Of a DNA stretch of 64,000 bases, positions 60,424 through 64,000 are shown piece after piece; position 1 is the stretch's first letter, and the number at the start of each line of letters is the position of its first letter. The stretch is from CBDCDJ01 sp965215355. Its GTDB lineage: Bacteria > Deinococcota > Deinococci > Deinococcales > Trueperaceae. The position numbers and the translations under genes are program-made. The stretch is taken from contig CBDCDJ010000007.1 in NCBI GenBank assembly GCA_965215355.1, positions 2,604,001-2,668,000 of the forward strand. The letters run 5' to 3'. The notes under the pieces were generated by a model. That model was not told the origin of the DNA, made no database searches, and saw only the letters and a program-made list of their open reading frames with translations.

Positions 60424-60460
60424 GGTAAGCAGACCATCAACCACGTACGTACTGCTTATC
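60424..60460 (+). promoter_or_regulatory. Stem-loop 2 with shared loop motif
   Basis: GGTAAGCAG (60424-60432) pairs with CTGCTTATC (60452-60460), one G-U pair. The 19-base loop contains CCATCAACCACG at 60434-60445. The stem differs completely from stem-loop 1, so what is conserved is loop sequence plus pairing. It ends 25 bases before the next gene. Confidence 0.6.
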
Positions 60461-60485
60461 AAACCCACATAAGAAGGAGAAGGCT

Positions 60486-61700
60486 ATGAAATCCACGTCA
60501 GTGGGAGGTTCGTCGTATCGGAAACAGGAGGCCATCAAGGTGAGCTTCATGACCCACAGGTCGGACGCTCTTCAAGCCCTCAGGGAACGCTGCCGTCAAA
60601 GTCCGCCCTTCAGGCGACTGCTCGTGGCGGCGGCGTACGACCTGGTGCGGAGGGGCAGACCTAAGCCCGTGCTTACAGGCAACAGCCCACAGGCACAGCG
60701 GGCGCTCGAGAAAGCGGTCCACGCTTTCAGCAATGAGCACCGTGCTCAAGTACCTGAAGGGGCCGCGGCAGCCTGGAGCTACCTCACGCCCAAAAAGCGT
60801 AAAGGTGGCACCAAGGCTTACCGGGTGATCACACGGGTCAGCAAGCTCGAGGCCGTCTGCATCATGCACCGGGAACCATCCCTTGATGGTTTTAAGGTGC
60901 GCAGACTGTTGGGCTACGCCCCGGACATCAGTTGGCGTGCGGCCGCCAAGCTGAACCGAGTCCACGGGCCACCTCACTTCACCCTCGTCGAAGAAACCGA
61001 AGACCCTCGAGACGAAGCGTTCGACCTCGACATGAACGAGAACGAACACTTCCGCGATGACCGGGGCTTTTACGACGAGGCAGGCGTCTTGCAACCTTAC
61101 GAGCCTCGAGTGAGGGAAAGCTGGGAAAGCGCTTATGCCAATAAGCACGAAGCGTGGAATAAGGTACATGACGTCGAATTCAAACGACCCGTGTCCACCC
61201 GCTTCTACCCGGCACCTGCTGCCGAAGGGGTGAAAGGTTTCAAGGGTAGCAAGCCAACTTGGCGCATAGACCACCACGGTGTGAGTGAAGTCTTGCACCT
61301 GCGTGACCACCGTCGAGTTTGCCAACGCTCCCTCGAGACGCTCACCGCTAAGCAGCACCTGGCTCGCCAGCTCCCCGATGCACCGCTCTATCATGCCGAC
61401 TTGAAAACGGTGCAGAAGAACCTGCTCGAGCGTGAGCACATGTTAACGCTTGGGCGAAGGGCGGAACTGGACGCTGACGAGGCCGAGGTCTTGGCGTGCG
61501 CCGAACGTGACGTACCCGAGACCGTTCTGGAACTTCTCGAACAGCAGGTCGAGGAGACATCCGGGAAAACTCCCCGCGGGATTATCGCCGCACTCGCGCA
61601 GGAGCGTATCAAAGCCGAAGAACATGCTGTTCAAAACCAAAGGTATGTTCAAGGCTTGGCAGCTTTAGAGAGGGCTGCGTCGCAGTACGTGATGGCTTGA
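60486..61700 (+). CDS. Hypothetical mobile-element protein, possible replication or regulatory protein
   Basis: A 404-residue basic, soluble protein. AAGGAG precedes the ATG. The N-terminal region is arginine-rich and helical (HRSDALQALRERCRQSPPFRRLLVAAAYDLVRRG), the middle is acidic (DMNENEHFRDDRGFYDEAG), and the C-terminus is helical. I recognise no initiator or nuclease motif. Its position after the repeat array and the paired stem-loops makes a replication or copy-control role plausible, as inference only. A terminator follows. Confidence 0.7.
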   Translation: MKSTSVGGSSYRKQEAIKVSFMTHRSDALQALRERCRQSPPFRRLLVAAAYDLVRRGRPKPVLTGNSPQAQRALEKAVHAFSNEHRAQVPEGAAAAWSYLTPKKRKGGTKAYRVITRVSKLEAVCIMHREPSLDGFKVRRLLGYAPDISWRAAAKLNRVHGPPHFTLVEETEDPRDEAFDLDMNENEHFRDDRGFYDEAGVLQPYEPRVRESWESAYANKHEAWNKVHDVEFKRPVSTRFYPAPAAEGVKGFKGSKPTWRIDHHGVSEVLHLRDHRRVCQRSLETLTAKQHLARQLPDAPLYHADLKTVQKNLLEREHMLTLGRRAELDADEAEVLACAERDVPETVLELLEQQVEETSGKTPRGIIAALAQERIKAEEHAVQNQRYVQGLAALERAASQYVMA

Positions 61701-61756
61701 TGTACTGCGTGACCTGCTGAGGAGATTCGTCTCCGAGGTGCCGAAAGGTGCCGATG

Positions 61757-61790
61757 GGCTCGAGAGTTGTTGACTCGAGCCTTCTCTTTG
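61757..61790 (+). terminator. Terminator after the hypothetical gene
   Basis: GGCTCGAG (61757-61764) pairs with CTCGAGCC (61774-61781) and TTCTCTTT follows. Confidence 0.8.
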
Positions 61791-61852
61791 GTAAGTTGGG
61801 TTTTGGGCAGCTGTGTACAAGATGTTCTTCAGGAAACGTCTCAGCAAAAACC

Positions 61853-62182
61853 CTACAGCGGCAGATAGATGACACGGTTCTCAAGCTCTTCAGGCGCGAG
61901 TGCTGTTGCGATGAGCTCGAGCTGCTCTATACAGGTTCCAATCGTGATGCGCTGTTGGTGGGCGTAGATGACCCCGGCGAAGGCTTGACCTTCCGCCTGC
62001 CTTTTGGCAGCTTCGACCAATAGGTCGTCATCCTGGGTGAAAAGGGCGCGGCCCAAGGCAGTAGCCCGGTCGAGTAGGACGGGGTCGATTAGCTCACTGG
62101 TGCCGTCTTCGAAGGCTGTCAGCACGTCTACTTTGCGTCGCCTGAGTCCGACCGTTACTGCGCGCGGTACGTGCTGGTCCAT
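61853..62182 (-). CDS. DUF5615-type PIN-like toxin
   Basis: A 109-residue PIN-like nuclease of the DUF5615 family. MDQHVPRAVTVGLRRRKVDV carries the first acidic site and ALFTQDDDLLVEAAKRQAEG the central D cluster; QRITIGTCIEQLELIA is the usual C-terminal segment. Homologues begin five residues earlier as M-I-K-L-Y-M-D-Q, and here the codons CTG ATA AAG CTC TAC precede the ATG, with CTG 62195-62197 overlapping the antitoxin stop as CTGA. The real start may therefore be CTG 62197. Confidence 0.85.
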   Translation of the reverse strand: MDQHVPRAVTVGLRRRKVDVLTAFEDGTSELIDPVLLDRATALGRALFTQDDDLLVEAAKRQAEGQAFAGVIYAHQQRITIGTCIEQLELIATALAPEELENRVIYLPL

Positions 62183-62193
62183 GTAGAGCTTTA

Positions 62194-62502
62194 TCAGCGC
62201 TTCGTCCTTGACATGACCAAGGATTTAAGGTCGGGCGAGTCGAGTTTACCCTTGAGTGCCTCGGCGCGGGTTTCGCCCTCGCGGATGTGACTATCTACCT
62301 CTGCACGGTGATCTTCGTAGTAGGCGAGGGCCGAGTAGATTTGGGCCAGGTTGAGCTGGGGATGTTGAAACTGCAACTCTTCAGGGCTCGAGCCGTGAAC
62401 ATGCCGCTCGATAACGAGCTGTTTGATTTTAAAGCCGGTTCCTGCAATCACCGGGGCACCGTCGTCGGTCAGGCTGATGTGTTTGTAAGCGGTCAGGGTC
62501 AT
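62194..62502 (-). CDS. DUF433 antitoxin
   Basis: A 102-residue DUF433 protein, the usual partner of DUF5615 toxins. ATG 62502 has AGGAGG upstream. HISLTDDGAPVIAGTGFKIKQLV is the family core and SPEELQFQHPQLNLAQIYSALAYYEDH its helix-turn-helix-like second half. It precedes the toxin, as in other such pairs. It probably helps keep the element in the host. Confidence 0.88.
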   Translation of the reverse strand: MTLTAYKHISLTDDGAPVIAGTGFKIKQLVIERHVHGSSPEELQFQHPQLNLAQIYSALAYYEDHRAEVDSHIREGETRAEALKGKLDSPDLKSLVMSRTKR

Positions 62503-62716
62503 AGCCTTATCTCCTCCTTTAGTGTACGCCAGATTGGCAAAAACCTTGGTGAGGAAAGGGCTCGAGATGTCCTGGACTGATGGTGTGGAGAAGGCTTTTG
62601 TGTACACGCCAAGGAGCTTTGTTCACCCTTCATTTCTCGTTAGATAAGCATCCTACGGATGCACTCCACACTTGTTGAGCACAACTCAACAGAAATGGAG
62701 GTGATACCGAAGGAGC

Positions 62717-62732
62717 TGACGTTTAAACGTCA
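62717..62732. promoter_or_regulatory. Perfect 16-bp palindrome
   Basis: TGACGTTTAAACGTCA, upstream of the gene at 62781 and directly abutting a hairpin. A smaller inverted repeat (TGTTGAG, CTCAACA) lies about 35 bases earlier. Candidate operator. Confidence 0.5.
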
Positions 62733-62759
62733 ACCCGCACAGTTTTGGCTGTGCGGGTT
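62732..62759 (+). terminator. Hairpin before the gene at 62781
   Basis: AACCCGCACAG (62732-62742) pairs with CTGTGCGGGTT (62749-62759), then CTTTGTTT. It lies only 22 bases before a start codon, so it may be an attenuator. Confidence 0.6.
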
Positions 62760-62780
62760 CTTTGTTTGGAAAGGAGCCTT

Positions 62781-63056
62781 ATGTTCAGCCCCATCAACCT
62801 CGAGGCCGAAGTCCATCTCATCGACCCGGACAGCGAAACCACGCCCATGTCTATGCAAGCTGTGACCCTCATCATCCGCCAAGGCATCGAAGTTCTTGTC
62901 AAGAATTCGCAGGGTTATCCAGAGGCTGTGGTGTTCATCGAGCTAAGTGAGGGTCAGATTCAAGCCTTGGTCTGGGACATCTTCAGCAACCCCTCAAGCG
63001 ACGAACCCACCGTTCACATCCTCGGAGATATGAACACGAAAGAGGCAAAATTATGA
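62781..63056 (+). CDS. Small hypothetical protein upstream of the DUF932 gene
   Basis: A 91-residue protein starting MFSPINLEAEVHLIDPDSET with AAAGGAG upstream. Probably beta-rich (AVTLIIRQGIEVLVKN). It overlaps the DUF932 start by 4 bases (ATGA) and was its operon partner before the inversion. Function unknown. Confidence 0.65.
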   Translation: MFSPINLEAEVHLIDPDSETTPMSMQAVTLIIRQGIEVLVKNSQGYPEAVVFIELSEGQIQALVWDIFSNPSSDEPTVHILGDMNTKEAKL

Positions 63057-63258
63057 AACAGGGCAAAACGCTTACTGAGTTAGCAACTGAACTCGAGCGC
63101 CACCACACCAGCAAACGCGACTTCATCGCCGACACCCAGCAGCTCGAACTCGTCCCCCGACTCACACTGCGCGAAGATGGACAAACCGTTTCCAGCCCTG
63201 AACGCCTGCAACTCAAGTCGGAGAATACAACCCTTGACTTTTCCCTCACTCCCCACAG
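63053..63258 (+). pseudogene. DUF932-type protein, N-terminal part
   Basis: ATG 63053 opens a frame (MKQGKTLTELATELERHHTS) that runs 68 codons plus 2 bases to the edge of ISAs1 copy 2, ending FSLTPH. Removing the 10-bp target duplicate and joining it to 54237 (minus strand) restores one frame of 367 codons reading LTPHSHRQIGTYLGIPAKYY across the junction. Confidence 0.85.
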
Positions 63259-64000
63259 CAGGGCTGACGCATCTTAATCAGGGCTAAGACCTTTGATGAT
63301 ACGCGCACGAAAGTCGTCATCCCAAGCAGCCCTTTTGCGCTTAGCTTTGAGTGAACCTTTAGAGGTGTCTTGCCTGAGTAAGTTTAAGGCGAACTGCCGT
63401 AGTATGGACATGTTCTCAGCACCACGACGCTCTGTGTAGCTGTGGGCGTCCTCACCAAAGACAACATCCAAAGTCCAGTGCAGCTTGTTCTCGACACCCC
63501 AATGAGCACGAACGGCTGACAGAAGCTTTTCAGCATCGGCTTTGAAGCTACATAAGTAGTAGCGCTCTTCTTGGCTGGTTTGGCCTTTGAGGGTGCGTTT
63601 CGAAGTGACTTTGGCGACACTCTCAAGGCCGGGCCATTGATGCGCCTCTAAGAAAGCAAGTTCAGACACCTCGGACAAGACCGTGCAGTGTCGCACCTCG
63701 TCGCGTCCCCGGCAGCGTTCACGGGTCTCGAAGCTGTTGTCGAGTTGGGAAGCGTCGGCGTTCTCGAACAGCCACGCCACATCTTCATAGAGCTTGGGGT
63801 GGTTTTGTTTGAGTGCCATGATGTACTCGGCATCGTGCTCTTTGACTTTGACAGCGATGTCACGTTGCGTGTTGAGTGCGTCTACCGTCACAATACAGCC
63901 TGCTATATCGAGCAGCGACAAGGTGTCGAGCAAGCCCGGCACGTGGCTAATCTCGTTGCTCTTGCCGTCTACCGCCGTCGAGGTCAGGCATAGCCCGTGC
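63259..64000 (-). mobile_element. ISAs1-family insertion sequence, copy 2 (cut by window end)
   Basis: Begins with the same 15-bp end CAGGGCTGACGCATC and is, as far as it runs, the exact reverse complement of copy 1 by eye. If full length it would end near 64466. Confidence 0.92.
63274..64000 (-). CDS. ISAs1-family transposase, copy 2 (partial)
   Basis: The C-terminal 241 or so residues of the transposase, identical in translation to copy 1 over the shared part, including VTVDALNTQ and HWGVENKLHWTL. The 5' end lies beyond the window. Confidence 0.92.
   Translation of the reverse strand, partial: HGLCLTSTAVDGKSNEISHVPGLLDTLSLLDIAGCIVTVDALNTQRDIAVKVKEHDAEYIMALKQNHPKLYEDVAWLFENADASQLDNSFETRERCRGRDEVRHCTVLSEVSELAFLEAHQWPGLESVAKVTSKRTLKGQTSQEERYYLCSFKADAEKLLSAVRAHWGVENKLHWTLDVVFGEDAHSYTERRGAENMSILRQFALNLLRQDTSKGSLKAKRKRAAWDDDFRARIIKGLSPD

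Noticed and set aside
60498..61439. 313-codon minus-strand frame opposite the gene at 60486
   Set aside because: Antisense shadow; the plus-strand gene has a strong ribosome site and terminator.
55456..63258. Composite transposon flanked by inverted ISAs1 copies
   Set aside because: The DUF932 halves at the outer left and inner right IS edges join in frame with matching target duplicates, so the segment is inverted local DNA and not an inserted passenger.

Overview
The window reads as a chromosomal segment of a Deinococcota (Deinococcus-Thermus) bacterium, perhaps near Truepera; this rests on gene content, not on any database search. Supporting signs are the mglB-mglA pair, a bacterial topoisomerase IB, moderately high GC, and several -10 boxes (TATACT, TACACT, TATAAT) only 5-14 bases before ATG codons, the arrangement of leaderless mRNAs known from Deinococcus. 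The palindrome CTCGAG is strikingly frequent.

Positions 1-37,400 look like ordinary chromosome. They hold mglB-mglA, a CAU tRNA, icd, and a galactan-use cluster (LacI regulator, GH42 beta-galactosidase, GH53 endo-galactanase, sugar-binding protein, two permeases) with a palindromic operator on the -35 box. Next come membrane proteins, topoisomerase IB, hisS, a diguanylate cyclase, a PAS-LuxR regulator, the phosphate transporter pstSCAB behind a PHO-box-like repeat, glpX, a glycosyltransferase, hisIE, the chromate genes chrB-chrA facing an ArsC-like protein, a BTAD/NB-ARC regulator, and an AbiEii nucleotidyltransferase preceded by the remnant of its antitoxin. Several small genes are broken or carry in-frame TAG codons.

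From 37,425 the window is accessory DNA. A 48-bp 3' fragment of a tRNA-Arg gene, still followed by its terminator, is repeated at 48,981 with one mismatch. The 82 bp inside each copy are about 76% identical. I read this as two related integrative elements stacked on one tRNA gene, with the intact tRNA beyond the right edge. The first element (37.4-49.0 kb) carries a tyrosine integrase and a four-gene, fully overlapping operon. Its first gene encodes a DnaQ-like exonuclease, a DinG helicase and a RecQ helicase in one chain of about 1,711 residues. It is followed by two coiled-coil proteins and an 879-residue protein I cannot assign. This is the best candidate here for an undescribed defence or DNA-processing system.

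The second element (49.1 kb to the edge) has an IS982-type insertion, a MoxR ATPase plus HExxH/VWA protein module, a conjugation-type coupling protein, a lytic transglycosylase, a SpoIIIAA-like ATPase, a repeat array that could be an origin, paired stem-loops with a shared loop, and a DUF433/DUF5615 toxin-antitoxin pair. Two identical ISAs1-family copies in opposite orientation flank 55,456-63,258. The two halves of a DUF932-type gene sit on opposite strands at the two IS ends and join in frame once the duplicated target is removed. The 7.8-kb segment has therefore inverted between the IS copies, also separating the coupling protein from its N-terminus.
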